Shown piece after piece: positions 38,948-48,485 of a stretch of DNA of 64,000 bases. The first letter of the stretch is position 1; the number at the start of each line of letters is the position of its first letter. Source of the stretch: Prochlorococcus sp. AG-409-M05 (GTDB lineage Bacteria > Cyanobacteriota > Cyanobacteriia > PCC-6307 > Cyanobiaceae). The position numbers were made by a program, and so were the translations under genes. Below the pieces are notes generated by a model, which ran no database searches, had not been told where the DNA came from, and worked only from the letters and a program-made list of their open reading frames with translations. Location: positions 62,001 to 126,000 of the forward strand of contig QCKJ01000004.1 in the NCBI GenBank assembly GCA_003215435.1, read 5' to 3'.

Positions 38948-39804
38948 CAAATTGGGGGCAAAGGTCAAAACACTGCTGTAATGATGGTCTTAAAGATTTT
39001 AAATTTCAAGCTGTAGGAAGCAGTGGATGGGAATGGGTAAAAACCAAAAATGGAATTTACCTCAAGAGTGAATTACTTAGCAATGCAGGTTTCCGACACG
39101 GATTCTTTACGAAGCTTTGGAATGGCTACAAACCAATTCATCTAAATAAATTTCTGCAAGATGAAGCAAATGTTTTTTCTCTCAAGCAAATTCATAGCAA
39201 CAAAGTCATAGAAGTTCCGCCTCTGAAAAGCTTCCCACCAGTTGAAGCAGACGGATTGGTTAGCAAAACAAAGAACCAAAGTCTTTGGGTATGCACTGCA
39301 GACTGCATCCCAGGACTTATTGCGGACCCACAAACAGGAAATGTTTGTGCCTTTCATGCTGGATGGAGAGGAATAGCTTCAAATATTATTCATGAAACAC
39401 TAATGAAAATGACGGGTATAAAAACAAATGTAGGGTCTCTCTTAATAGCTTTAGGTCCAGCAATAAGCGGTAAAAATTATCCAGTTGGAGAAGATGTAGC
39501 TGAAGCTGTCTTTAAACATATTTCAAAAACGAAACCCTCCAGAGAACAATCATCTAGGAAAGATTTATTTACTCTAAAGCCAGGTAAAGATAATTTACCT
39601 AAATGTGAATCATCTAACAAGATCCTACTTGATCTTCGCCTGGCTGCGTTAGATCAACTGCTAAAGGAAAGTTTAGATGTTCACCAAATAAGCATTGCTC
39701 CTTTTTGCACATTCAAGGAAAATGATCTTTTCCATTCGTGGCGAAGAGACAGAGTTAAAGCAGTTCAATGGAGTGGAATAGTTTCAAGGGAAGGAAGACA
39801 ATAA
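38944..39804 (+). CDS. pgeF: Peptidoglycan editing factor / laccase-domain protein PgeF
   Basis: This 286-residue protein of the YfiH family (often annotated polyphenol oxidase) removes misincorporated amino acids from peptidoglycan precursors. Signature segments are FSLKQIHSNKVIEV (metal His), VCTADCIPGLI (Cys ligand), AFHAGWRGIASNI (His ligand, family hallmark) and the C-terminal NDLFHSWRRD. The N-terminal 40 residues are longer than usual; a start at a later ATG is possible. The start overlaps the Tab2-like gene end by 4 bp (ATGA). Confidence 0.85.
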   Translation: MTNWGQRSKHCCNDGLKDFKFQAVGSSGWEWVKTKNGIYLKSELLSNAGFRHGFFTKLWNGYKPIHLNKFLQDEANVFSLKQIHSNKVIEVPPLKSFPPVEADGLVSKTKNQSLWVCTADCIPGLIADPQTGNVCAFHAGWRGIASNIIHETLMKMTGIKTNVGSLLIALGPAISGKNYPVGEDVAEAVFKHISKTKPSREQSSRKDLFTLKPGKDNLPKCESSNKILLDLRLAALDQLLKESLDVHQISIAPFCTFKENDLFHSWRRDRVKAVQWSGIVSREGRQ

Positions 39805-39846
39805 AATCGGGGAAAGATGCTAAAACTTATTTTCTATAGACTAATC

Positions 39847-40212
39847 TTAACAAGTAGACTTACCAAGTCCTGCTCTAATTAATTCATCAGACAAATCATT
39901 AGAGCTGCCTAACTTACTTACGCTTGCTATCAATATCCCTTCTGATGACCCTTGAGGTTTTAAGTTAACCTTTTGACCTCTTGGCAATAAGTTCCTCAAG
40001 AAGTTCCTGGCATCATCAGCGTATTCTTGGGGTGATTCAATACAAGAAAGTCTAACGGTATATGTTCGATTCTGATCTCCTATTTGTAGTAATGAAGAGC
40101 TGCGTACTTGTAGAACTTCCGCTGAAAAAGCTGGGGACACAAAAATGAATAAGGAGAAAATGACCGAAAAGAAAAGCCTATGCTTTTTAGGTTTTAAAGA
40201 GAGACTCCACAT
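39847..40212 (-). CDS. Secreted SNase-like protein, probably inactive
   Basis: An N-terminal signal peptide (hydrophobic core at 13-28, AFSA cleavage near residue 31) precedes a shortened thermonuclease-like domain. The first active-site region reads [10 protein letters not shown], where typical enzymes have VRLxGIDAPE: R54 is kept but the acids and the Glu (Q62 here) differ. The third catalytic Arg is replaced in [11 protein letters not shown]. At 121 residues it is also shorter than usual. Its start overlaps the ilvB stop by 19 bp, hence possible co-translation. Probably a non-catalytic secreted relative; the function is unknown. Confidence 0.55.
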   Translation of the reverse strand: MWSLSLKPKKHRLFFSVIFSLFIFVSPAFSAEVLQVRSSSLLQIGDQNRTYTVRLSCIESPQEYADDARNFLRNLLPRGQKVNLKPQGSSEGILIASVSKLGSSNDLSDELIRAGLGKSTC

Positions 40213-42047
40213 TTAGGGCAATAAATATATTCATTGGGAATAGTAAAACCACATGAATCACAGTTACGAGTCACCTCCATTGCCAATTCGGGATGAGCGG
40301 GAAGTCCAACCATTTGGGCATTACTTTTACCAGGAGGAACCATCGGATAACAATTTTCTCCCCTACGTACATGTATATCTATGAGCATTGGCTCAGCAGA
40401 AGAAAGGGCATCTTTTAATTGAGTTTTCATATCACTTCTATTAGTTATTAAAGTTCCTTTTATTCCAAAAGAGGCTGCCAGTGCAATGAAATCTGGCATA
40501 CCTGGAAGCATGTCAGAAGCCGAATAACGTTCTTCATAAAAACTTTCTTGCCATTGTCTTACCATTCCCTGCCAATGATTATTAACTATGACAATCTTTA
40601 CTGGCATTTTGTACTGCGAGATAGTCCCCAACTCCTGAATATTCATCAAAATGCTCGCATCGCCAGCAATGCAAACTACTTGTTCTTTTGGGAGTGCCAT
40701 TTGTACACCCATAGCTGCTGGCATCCCATAGCCCATTGTCCCAAGGCCACCACTACTAATCCATTGCCTTGGTCCATTCCTTAGATACTGAGCAGCCCAC
40801 ATCTGATGCTGACCAACATCAGTAGTTATATAAGCATTTGGAGCAAGGTCTCTCACAGCAAGGAGTACTTCCTGTGGATAAATTTCCCCTTCTTCCGGTG
40901 GCGTTAAAAGAGGGAATTTATTCTTCCATGAGTCAATTAGAGCAAGCCAGGCTGATGTTTTTATCTGAACCTGCTTTTTCGAGCTCAGCTGAAGCAACTT
41001 CTCTAGGCTGACTCCAACATCTCCAATAACAGCCAAATCAGCCTTTTTATTCTTACAAACTTCAGCAGGGTCAATTTCAAAATGAATAACTTTTGCTCTA
41101 GGTGCAAAAGTATCTAATTTGCCTGTTACTCGATCATCAAAACGAGCACCAATCGCAATTAACAAATCGCATTCGGTGACCGCAAAATTTGCATATGCTG
41201 TTCCATGCATTCCCAGCATTCCTACAGAAAGGGGATCGCGCTCATCAAAAGCCCCCTTACCCATCAAAGTTGTAGTTACAGGAATCTTGTACCGTTTTGC
41301 CAATGCTTCAAGACTTGCATGAGCTCCAGCAGAAACGACCCCACCGCCTACATAAAGCAGAGGGCGATTGGCCTGATGAATAAAATCTAAAGCCGCCAAC
41401 AAACTTGTATCCTCGGGAGCTTTGGGCAGCCGAAATCCTTCTGGAACTATTGACCCTGGCTTTACCGGAACATACTCAAACATCTCTTGCCCAACATCTT
41501 TCGGGATATCAATCAAGACAGGGCCTGGACGTCCAGAAGAAGCTATAAAAAATGCTTGCGCAACAACTGAGGCTAAATCAGAAGGATCACGCACAACCCA
41601 TGAATGTTTCACAATTGGGAGGGTGATTCCAAAGATATCTGTTTCCTGAAAAGCATCCGTTCCAATGGATGGACGTGGAACTTGGCCCGTTACAACTACC
41701 ATTGGGACTGAATCCATCTGGGCTGTAGCAATCCCTGTAACTAAATTCGTTGCTCCTGGCCCGGAAGTACCAAAACAAACTCCTACTCTTCCTGTTGCAC
41801 GTGCGAAACCATCTGCGGCATGACTGCCTCCCTGCTCATGGCGAACCAAAACATGCTTAAGCCAGCCCTCTTTTTCCGCCTTATGAACAGCGTCATAAAT
41901 TGGAAGAATTGCTCCACCTGGATAACCAAAGATGGTATCTACACCATGACGGCGAAGAGAATCCATCAAAGCTTCAGCTCCTGAAATCAGGAGCCCCTTT
42001 TTCTTTGCTGATTCATCTAAACCCTGAGGTGAAGAAGTAAGTATCAC
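40194..42047 (-). CDS. ilvB: Acetolactate synthase large subunit
   Basis: This is the ThDP/FAD enzyme of branched-chain amino-acid synthesis. Landmarks are [14 protein letters not shown], catalytic Glu in [21 protein letters not shown], and the ThDP-binding [12 protein letters not shown]...NN segment. The expected GDG is GDA here, a common variant. The C-terminus carries an unusual extra zinc-ribbon-like tail: C596-x-x-C599 and C610-x-x-C613. The 617-residue length exceeds most IlvB (560-590) mainly by this tail. The regulatory subunit ilvH is not in the window. Confidence 0.94.
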   Translation of the reverse strand: MILTSSPQGLDESAKKKGLLISGAEALMDSLRRHGVDTIFGYPGGAILPIYDAVHKAEKEGWLKHVLVRHEQGGSHAADGFARATGRVGVCFGTSGPGATNLVTGIATAQMDSVPMVVVTGQVPRPSIGTDAFQETDIFGITLPIVKHSWVVRDPSDLASVVAQAFFIASSGRPGPVLIDIPKDVGQEMFEYVPVKPGSIVPEGFRLPKAPEDTSLLAALDFIHQANRPLLYVGGGVVSAGAHASLEALAKRYKIPVTTTLMGKGAFDERDPLSVGMLGMHGTAYANFAVTECDLLIAIGARFDDRVTGKLDTFAPRAKVIHFEIDPAEVCKNKKADLAVIGDVGVSLEKLLQLSSKKQVQIKTSAWLALIDSWKNKFPLLTPPEEGEIYPQEVLLAVRDLAPNAYITTDVGQHQMWAAQYLRNGPRQWISSGGLGTMGYGMPAAMGVQMALPKEQVVCIAGDASILMNIQELGTISQYKMPVKIVIVNNHWQGMVRQWQESFYEERYSASDMLPGMPDFIALAASFGIKGTLITNRSDMKTQLKDALSSAEPMLIDIHVRRGENCYPMVPPGKSNAQMVGLPAHPELAMEVTRNCDSCGFTIPNEYIYCPKCGVSL

Positions 42048-42187
42048 GAAAGCAAAAAAGTAGCCTGACTATAAAGATTAAAGGCGTATTGACAATTATG
42101 CCCAATAGCTAATCAGCATGAAATGAAGAATGTTGCCAAATCAAAGATTTTCAAGGTTTATCAAGGACGTCAATATCCACTAACAGC

Positions 42188-43363
42188 TCATAAAAGGCCC
42201 ACTGAATGAAGAGGGCCAAATCCAGTTAGCAGCTCTACCAAAAAGCACAAAAACACAATCATTGCAACTCGACCATTCCAAACTTCTGAGCTGTTATTCC
42301 ATCCCCATTGCCACTTCTCCTGAGGGTACAACTTGACTTTTATGGGCAACCTTGCAACTGCATCAAGATCCACCTCCGGCCCTTCCAAAGTTGTAGTCAC
42401 AAGATCCGCAAGTGCCTCAATAAATGCCGGGTAAGTATCAAGAGCACGGACACGACGAAAATTGATGATTCCATTTTTTTCTGCAAGGTGTCTATATGAA
42501 ATATCAATCTCTTCAAGGGTTTCAATGTGCTCACTTACGAAGCTAATAGGAACAACAATTAAGTCTCGCGTCTTTTTCTTCCCCAGATCTTCCAATACCT
42601 CATCTGTATATGGTTTTAGCCACTCCTCAGGTCCAACGCGACTTTGATAGGCAAGGGTATATGGATTTGCGTGCCCCAAAATCGATTCAAGGCCTTGCAT
42701 GATCAAAGAGGTTGAGCCTTCAATCTCTTTTTGATAAGGGTCACCAGCCTGCTCAACGTAACTTTTAGGGACCCCATGGGCAGTAAAAAAAACATGAGCC
42801 TCTTTGGGGCTCTCACTCAGCACAACTTGTTGAGCTATCAATTCGGCCATGGCTCCCACATATCCAGGGTGGTCATACCAACTTCGAATACAACGAATAG
42901 GAAGCTGTCTAAAGAAAGTATCTTCTTCCCTTAAGCGATTGAGTTCCCGAAAGCTTGATCCACTTGTACTAAGAGAGAAATGTGGGTATAGAGGCAAAAC
43001 AACAACTTCATCTATTCCATCAGCTTTAATGTCGGCTACAGCTGACTCAGTAAAAGGATGCCAATAACGCATCGCTACATAGCTTGTTACATCTAAACCT
43101 CTTTGCCTTAAAAGGCTCTGCAACTCTCTAGCTTGTTGTTCAGTTATTCGTCGCAAAGGAGACCCTCCGCCAATAGTGCGATAGGCCTGTTGAGACTTTT
43201 TACTTCTCAAAGTACTGATCAACCAAGCAAGTGGCTTCTGAAGAGAAGGATTAGGGAGCCTAATTATCTCAGGATCAGAAAAGAGGTTATAAAGAAAAGG
43301 TCCAACATCCTGTATCCGCTCAGGTCCTCCAAGATTCATTAAGAGGATTCCGACGCGTGACAT
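42188..43363 (-). CDS. hemH: Ferrochelatase with C-terminal CAB-like helix
   Basis: HemH inserts Fe2+ into protoporphyrin IX. The sequence has [25 protein letters not shown], the catalytic [19 protein letters not shown] (His) and [16 protein letters not shown] (Glu). After the enzyme proper (~320 residues) come a linker and a chlorophyll a/b-binding (high-light-inducible-type) helix with [16 protein letters not shown], found in cyanobacterial and plastid type-2 ferrochelatases. The gene is 140 bp from ilvB and divergent from the recombinase gene. The total of 391 residues fits the type. Confidence 0.95.
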   Translation of the reverse strand: MSRVGILLMNLGGPERIQDVGPFLYNLFSDPEIIRLPNPSLQKPLAWLISTLRSKKSQQAYRTIGGGSPLRRITEQQARELQSLLRQRGLDVTSYVAMRYWHPFTESAVADIKADGIDEVVVLPLYPHFSLSTSGSSFRELNRLREEDTFFRQLPIRCIRSWYDHPGYVGAMAELIAQQVVLSESPKEAHVFFTAHGVPKSYVEQAGDPYQKEIEGSTSLIMQGLESILGHANPYTLAYQSRVGPEEWLKPYTDEVLEDLGKKKTRDLIVVPISFVSEHIETLEEIDISYRHLAEKNGIINFRRVRALDTYPAFIEALADLVTTTLEGPEVDLDAVARLPIKVKLYPQEKWQWGWNNSSEVWNGRVAMIVFLCFLVELLTGFGPLHSVGLL

Positions 43364-43433
43364 AAAAAATTTCCTAATAGGGCTTGAGCGTAGCCGGCAT
43401 CAGCGCCAAGTTGGGTGCATAAATTAAAAAAAG

Positions 43434-44612
43434 ATGAATCTCGATTGTGAGTTACAAGGAGTCAATCAAAGTCTCCAAAGCAAAGGAGTTAGTCTTCGAA
43501 TTGAGCAGAGAGGGGAGCGGCTTAACCTCCGGGGTCCATTGCCTTCTAAAACAACAACAGATCAAGGTTCACTCAAGACACAAAGAATAAGCCTTTGTCT
43601 ATTAGCAACAAAAGAAGGCCTTAAAGAAGCTGAACAAATTTTAGAACTTATTTTGCTGCAAATACAAAGAAACCAATTTAAATGGGACGATTGGAGCATT
43701 AAGAAGTCTCAATCGGAACCAATCCAGGTCAATTCTGGAGCCGCTGAAGCAATCAAAAGTTTTAAGCATAGTTTCTTCTCCACCCCCTATCGAAGACAAT
43801 CACCTTCTGGTAGTAGAACTACCTGGAGGGCCTCTTATTTGCCATATTTAAACCGGTTAAAAACCTTAGCTGATCAAAAGAAAGTCGATATCGACCGTTC
43901 TCTACTAAATGAAACTCTCACTAGCTATAAACAAAACAGCAGGAGTCGGCAACAGTGTGCCACTGCTCTCGGGGCTCTTGCCACACATCTCAACATAGAG
44001 TTACCAGAAGACTGGAGAGCAAAAGCATGTGGATATGGTCTACATCTTGCTCGCTTCAGAGACCTTCCTAGTGACAAGCTCATCTTGGACACCTGGGAAA
44101 AGATTCCCAATCCAAAATGGAAACTTGCATATGGGCTAATGGCCACATATGGATTAAGAAATCACGAGGTGTTTTTTTGTGATCTCTCATCTCTTACAAA
44201 CGGTGGTGACAAGGTCATTCGTGTATTACCCAATACAAAAACAGGCGAACACCAATCATGGCCATTTCACCCACAATGGGTAGATCATTTTGGACTAAAT
44301 GAGCTTTCTATAGGTCAAGGTGCTCTCCCGCCGGTGAACACAAATCTCAACAGCACTACACTTCAACAAGTTGGCAAAAGAGTTGCTGAACAATTCCGAA
44401 GATACAACCTACCCATAACCCCATATGACCTTCGACATGCATGGGCTGTTCGCACTATCCACATCGGATTACCTGACACAGTAGCTGCAAGAATGATGGG
44501 GCATTCTGTGGCAATACACACGCGAACATATCATCATTGGATTACTCGTAGAGACCAACAAAGAGCTGTAGACACAGCATTAGGAAGACAAAGCAATAAT
44601 TTAATTGCCTAA
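43434..44612 (+). CDS. Tyrosine recombinase/phage-integrase family protein
   Basis: This is a tyrosine recombinase of 392 residues. The catalytic residues are R242 (YGLRNHE), K269 (PNTKTGE), R334/H335 (YDLRHAW), H357 (MMGHS) and Y366 (RTYHHW). The box II His of HxxR is Tyr331 here. The N-terminal SAM-like domain is divergent. No tRNA, direct repeat or phage gene flanks it, and the hemH and cobO neighbours are housekeeping, so it looks chromosomal (XerC/D-like or a domesticated integrase) rather than part of an island. The site it acts on is unknown. Confidence 0.78.
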   Translation: MNLDCELQGVNQSLQSKGVSLRIEQRGERLNLRGPLPSKTTTDQGSLKTQRISLCLLATKEGLKEAEQILELILLQIQRNQFKWDDWSIKKSQSEPIQVNSGAAEAIKSFKHSFFSTPYRRQSPSGSRTTWRASYLPYLNRLKTLADQKKVDIDRSLLNETLTSYKQNSRSRQQCATALGALATHLNIELPEDWRAKACGYGLHLARFRDLPSDKLILDTWEKIPNPKWKLAYGLMATYGLRNHEVFFCDLSSLTNGGDKVIRVLPNTKTGEHQSWPFHPQWVDHFGLNELSIGQGALPPVNTNLNSTTLQQVGKRVAEQFRRYNLPITPYDLRHAWAVRTIHIGLPDTVAARMMGHSVAIHTRTYHHWITRRDQQRAVDTALGRQSNNLIA

Positions 44613-44672
44613 CGAATCGATTCAACCTCAACAATTCCAACCATTCCCAATCGAGCTGAGGTCTTCTCAAAA

Positions 44673-45365
44673 ATGAACCCCAATCCTTCATCAAATTCTG
44701 TTGACTCTAAAAGTCTTGATGAGAAAGCACTAGATCTTGGGATGGGAGGCGAACTTGCTCCAGAGAAAGACCCAGTCAGCTATCGCAGGAGAATGCAAAG
44801 GCGACAGGAGATCCAGCAAGAGAGAATAAACCAACGTCATAAGGAAAAAGGATTGATCCTTGTTTTCACTGGACATGGGAAAGGTAAAACAACTGCAGCC
44901 CTTGGACTCGCAATACGAACTCTTGGGCATGGGGAGAAAGTCGCAATAGTTCAATTCATCAAAGGTGGCTGGGATCCTGGGGAAGAAAAGGCTTTGAGGT
45001 TATTTGGAGATTCCTTAAAGTGGCATTCCTATGGAGAAGGATTTACCTGGGAAACTCAGGACAGGCAAAAAGATAAATACTTGGTATCAAAATCATGGGA
45101 CAAGGCTCTTTGTTATCTTGAAGATCCTCTGCAAAAACTAGTTATTCTTGATGAAATTAATATTGCTCTCAAGCTTGGATATCTTGACTTAGAAGAAGTG
45201 CTAAAAGGGCTCAGAAAACGTCCTCCTCTTACACATGTTGTCCTAACAGGTCGGAGTGCTCCAAAAGAACTAATTAAAAAGGCAGATCTTGTTACTGAAA
45301 TGTCACTAATTCACCACCCTTTTAAAGAACAAGGGATAAAAGCCCAATTAGGCATTGAATACTAA
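44673..45365 (+). CDS. cobO: Cob(I)yrinic acid a,c-diamide adenosyltransferase
   Basis: CobO/BtuR adenosylates cobalt in corrinoids, a step in coenzyme B12 synthesis. The sequence contains the P-loop FTGHGKGKTTAALG (residue ~71), AIVQFIKGGWDPGEEKA, VILDEINIAL and THVVLTGRSAPKEL. Of its 230 residues the N-terminal ~60 are a polar extension rich in Arg/Gln (RRRMQRRQEIQQERINQRH) common to cyanobacterial CobO. Picocyanobacteria make pseudo-B12, so CobO is expected. It is on the same strand as pyrH but 308 bp apart. Confidence 0.93.
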   Translation: MNPNPSSNSVDSKSLDEKALDLGMGGELAPEKDPVSYRRRMQRRQEIQQERINQRHKEKGLILVFTGHGKGKTTAALGLAIRTLGHGEKVAIVQFIKGGWDPGEEKALRLFGDSLKWHSYGEGFTWETQDRQKDKYLVSKSWDKALCYLEDPLQKLVILDEINIALKLGYLDLEEVLKGLRKRPPLTHVVLTGRSAPKELIKKADLVTEMSLIHHPFKEQGIKAQLGIEY

Positions 45366-45673
45366 ATCAAATCATCTCAATGATTTACACCCTAATTTAA
45401 CAACTTCATTCCATTAAAACGGTAATTAAAGACAACTTACCAGAATTCAACTATCAAATTTAGAGTCCTTCCATTAAACATGATCTTATCGAACAAGATA
45501 TTAGAGGAAAGTGTTAGGCCAAGAATTACACTATTTATACAAGTTATTTTCTTTCACAACACAAAGAATTTTTAACTCATCCAAGCGATGATCGGCATAA
45601 TTGCAAGCAATTACTATCTTCTACATAGATGGCCTTCAAAACCTTGCTAAGGTCATTAAGATCTCAATTCTGA
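45366..45673. other. 308-bp intergenic region without a recognised gene
   Basis: The region between cobO and pyrH is AT-rich. I saw no tRNA, hairpin with T run, or convincing small ORF. The motif TTCCATTAAA occurs twice (about 45409 and 45470). TTGCAA at 45601 with CATAGA 17 bases on (45624) is a poor promoter candidate for pyrH. Confidence 0.5.
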
Positions 45674-46387
45674 ATGGCATACAAACGAGCTCTTCTAAAA
45701 CTTAGTGGTGAAGCCCTAATGGGAGATAAGCCGTACGGCATAGACCCCGCAATAGTGCAAGCAATAGCAGAAGACGTTGCGAAAGTTGTCACTAAAGGCA
45801 CCCAACTTGCAATTGTTGTTGGTGGGGGAAACATTTTCCGAGGCCTAAAAGGGTCGTCAGAAGGAATGGATCGCGCTACTGCTGACTATGTGGGAATGTT
45901 GGCTACAGTAATGAACGCAATTACTTTGCAGGATGGTTTAGAAAGGAAAGGTGTACCAACAAGAGTGCAAACTGCTATTGCAATGCAACAAGTAGCAGAA
46001 CCTTATATTCGTCGAAGAGCAATTCGGCATCTTGAGAAAGGGAGAGTAGTTGTATTTGGCGGTGGATGTGGAAACCCATTTTTTACTACTGACACGACTG
46101 CCGCCCTAAGAGCTGCTGAAATAAGTGCAGATGTAGTGTTCAAGGCGACAAAGGTTGATGGTGTTTATGACCGTGATCCGCAACTGTTCCCGAATGCAGT
46201 TAAATATGAATCCCTTAGCTTTCAACAAGTACTCAGCGGAGAACTCGGTGTGATGGACAGTACTGCAATCGCACTCTGCAAAGACAACAACATTCCTATT
46301 GTGGTGTTTAACCTTTTCGAACCTGGCAATATAGAAAAGGCTGTAGCAGGGGCGTCAATAGGTTCAAGAATTAGCGATGAGAGCTAA
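45674..46387 (+). CDS. pyrH: Uridylate kinase (UMP kinase)
   Basis: PyrH phosphorylates UMP to UDP and belongs to the amino-acid-kinase fold rather than the NMP-kinase fold. The 237-residue sequence starts [16 protein letters not shown] (phosphate loop), with [13 protein letters not shown], a central [35 protein letters not shown] and the C-terminal [13 protein letters not shown]. It is hexameric and regulated by GTP/UTP in relatives. It precedes frr by 50 bp, the common bacterial order pyrH-frr. Confidence 0.96.
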   Translation: MAYKRALLKLSGEALMGDKPYGIDPAIVQAIAEDVAKVVTKGTQLAIVVGGGNIFRGLKGSSEGMDRATADYVGMLATVMNAITLQDGLERKGVPTRVQTAIAMQQVAEPYIRRRAIRHLEKGRVVVFGGGCGNPFFTTDTTAALRAAEISADVVFKATKVDGVYDRDPQLFPNAVKYESLSFQQVLSGELGVMDSTAIALCKDNNIPIVVFNLFEPGNIEKAVAGASIGSRISDES

Positions 46388-46437
46388 CTGCTTATCTGAT
46401 TCCACTTTCCTACTATCTTTTTGATTTAACTGGTGTC

Positions 46438-46986
46438 ATGTCGAGACAAGAACTTGAAGCCAACATGCGTAAATCGGTTGAAGCCGCTCAACGCACTTTT
46501 AATACCATCCGAACAGGTAGAGCCAATCCTTCTTTACTTGATAGGCTAACTGTTGAGTATTACGGTGCAGAGACTTCCCTGAAAGCACTTTCCACAATTT
46601 CAACTCCAGACTCACAAACAATCTCAATCCAGCCATTTGACTTAAGTTCTCTCTCTCTGATTGAGAAGGCAATTTCGACTAGTGATCTAGGTTTTACTCC
46701 AAACAGTGATGGGAAAATAATTCGAATCAACGTTCCGCCATTAACAGAAGAGCGTCGAAAGGATTTCTGCAAGCTTGCTTCAAAATATGCTGAAGAAGGG
46801 AAAGTAGCCTTAAGGAATATTCGTAGAGAGGCTATCGAAAAAGTTAAAAAACTAGAGAAGGATGGGGATCTCTCAGAGGATCAAAGCAGAGACGAGCAAA
46901 ACGAAATACAAAAGCTCACGAATAAATTCATCTCAGAGATAGAACAACATTTAGCGGATAAAGAGGCCGATATCCTCAAGGTGTGA
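46438..46986 (+). CDS. frr: Ribosome recycling factor
   Basis: RRF splits post-termination ribosomes together with EF-G. Family signature segments are the N-terminal [28 protein letters not shown] and TVEYYGAET, with [17 protein letters not shown] and [26 protein letters not shown] near the C-terminus. 182 residues is normal. Its stop overlaps the GTG start of the next gene (GTGTGA), suggesting coupling. Confidence 0.97.
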   Translation: MSRQELEANMRKSVEAAQRTFNTIRTGRANPSLLDRLTVEYYGAETSLKALSTISTPDSQTISIQPFDLSSLSLIEKAISTSDLGFTPNSDGKIIRINVPPLTEERRKDFCKLASKYAEEGKVALRNIRREAIEKVKKLEKDGDLSEDQSRDEQNEIQKLTNKFISEIEQHLADKEADILKV

Positions 46987-48113
46987 CAACAAGAGACGTT
47001 CTCATAATTGGTGGAGGTGCTGCTGGGGCATCAGCTGCTTTTCACTTAGCGAAGGAAGGCCACAAAATAACGCTACTTGAGAAAGAGAAAGACCCCCTTA
47101 TAAAACCATGCGGAGGAGGGATGGCTGCTGCAGTACAAAAGTGGTTCCCATTCAATCTAATGCCAGTAGTAGATGAAATCATTGAGCAAGTTGAATTCAC
47201 CTGGCGTCTCGAAGACCCTGTCATAGCCAAGTTGCCTGGTTCAGCCCCTTTTTGGATCGTAAGGAGAGAGTTGCTTGATGCTTATATAACAACCCATGCT
47301 ATTAATGAAGGAGCAGAGCTATTACGAGACTTTTCAGTTATAGGCCTAAAAAGAGAAGGGCCTCTCTGGCAAGTTTCCTCAAGTGATGGAAGGCAGCTCG
47401 AAGCAAAAGCAGTGATCGTAGCGGATGGATCAAAATCACCATGGCCAAGCCAGTTTAATCTTGGTCCAAAAGCTCTACATTATGCATCGACTACTTCTGT
47501 GAGACTTAGCAGAAGAGGGGAACTAAAAGCAGGATCAGCCAGGTTTGAATTTGGCTTAGTTCATCACGGATTTGCTTGGGCCTTCCCCATAAACCAAGGA
47601 GTCAATGTAGGGGTAGGAAGCTTTATAGGTAACGACTTACTTAACAGTGAGCTAATTCTTAAAGAACTACTACCAAGTATTGGTTTTGACCCAAACGAAG
47701 GAGAAAGAAAAAATAATTCTTTAAGGGTTTGGAATGGACATTCTTCTCTTCATGGTAATGGGATCCTTGTCATTGGGGATGCAGCATCTCTGTGCGATCC
47801 ATTTTTAGCCGAAGGTCTACGACCAGCTCTGATGAGTGGTACTAAGGCAGCTTCTGCACTAAATCATTGGCTACGAGATGAAACGCCTGACTTAAAAGAG
47901 TACACCCACCTAATGAGAAAAGAGTGGGGTGAATCAATGGCTTGGGGGAGGAGGATTGCACAAGTCTTCTATAGATTTCCAAAAGTTGGTTATCAACTGG
48001 GCATCAAAAGGCCTACAGCTCCACAAAGAATTGCACAGATTCTTTCAGGGGAAATGGGCTATGGTGATATTGCACAACGAGTGATTAAAAGGTTGCTGTT
48101 TCAAGGAAAGTAA
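46983..48113 (+). CDS. FAD-dependent oxidoreductase, geranylgeranyl-reductase family
   Basis: This is a flavoprotein of 376 residues starting at GTG 46983. The N-terminal [16 protein letters not shown] is the FAD dinucleotide loop; KPCGGGMAA (residue ~41) is the GGR-family CGGG motif, and [20 protein letters not shown] is the second FAD motif. It may reduce isoprenoid double bonds or act on another hydrophobic substrate; it is not the chlP geranylgeranyl reductase, which is larger with other signatures. The GTG overlaps the frr stop, so co-translation with an unrelated gene is likely. Confidence 0.85.
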   Translation: MTTRDVLIIGGGAAGASAAFHLAKEGHKITLLEKEKDPLIKPCGGGMAAAVQKWFPFNLMPVVDEIIEQVEFTWRLEDPVIAKLPGSAPFWIVRRELLDAYITTHAINEGAELLRDFSVIGLKREGPLWQVSSSDGRQLEAKAVIVADGSKSPWPSQFNLGPKALHYASTTSVRLSRRGELKAGSARFEFGLVHHGFAWAFPINQGVNVGVGSFIGNDLLNSELILKELLPSIGFDPNEGERKNNSLRVWNGHSSLHGNGILVIGDAASLCDPFLAEGLRPALMSGTKAASALNHWLRDETPDLKEYTHLMRKEWGESMAWGRRIAQVFYRFPKVGYQLGIKRPTAPQRIAQILSGEMGYGDIAQRVIKRLLFQGK

Positions 48114-48227
48114 AGTCTCGTGTTTTTTGACAAGAAACTCTTAATTGCTAAAACGAAGTTTTTCTTGTCCACAATATGACTAGGTCAATCAATTCTATAG
48201 ATGAAAAATTCATCCCGTTGACGAACT

Positions 48228-48449
48228 ATGGAAAAAGAAAAAGCATGGGTTTGGTTTAAAGGTGGTCTATCAGGAGGGTATTGGAAAGGCGGCTTCAAAG
48301 CTACAAGAGTCAGAGATGACATTGTATTAATAGAGCATGCAGATTTCAAGAGCTGTCAAGTGCCTGAATGGAGGGTCTGCCTATCAGAACCAGTAGACAA
48401 AAAGATAGGTCCTAAAGTCCCTGAAAAGACTATCTGGATTTACTCCTGA
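48228..48449 (+). CDS. Small conserved hypothetical protein
   Basis: This 73-residue soluble protein has many aromatic residues (EKAWVWFKGGLSGGYWKGGF at the start) and a Pro/Lys-rich end (KVPEKTIWIYS). No family was recognised. The start at ATG 48228 is preceded by a short inverted repeat (GATGAA-AAA-TTCATC, 48200-48214). The amino-acid mix looks coding, and it stands alone between the reductase and the convergent transaldolase. Nothing in the sequence gives the function. Confidence 0.5.
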   Translation: MEKEKAWVWFKGGLSGGYWKGGFKATRVRDDIVLIEHADFKSCQVPEWRVCLSEPVDKKIGPKVPEKTIWIYS

Positions 48450-48485
48450 AGGATGATTAGTTATCTCAAGAATTAAAGATAAAGG

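Noticed and set aside
43434-44612. Prophage or genomic island around the recombinase gene
   Set aside because: The flanks are housekeeping genes and there is no tRNA gene, flanking repeat or phage gene.
45481-45574. 31-codon ATG frame in the cobO-pyrH gap
   Set aside because: It has no ribosome-binding site and no resemblance to known small photosynthetic proteins; composition is AT-driven.
48129-48169. GACAAG...CTTGTC hairpin after the geranylgeranyl-reductase-like gene as a terminator
   Set aside because: The stem is bulged, the loop long and no T run follows on either strand.
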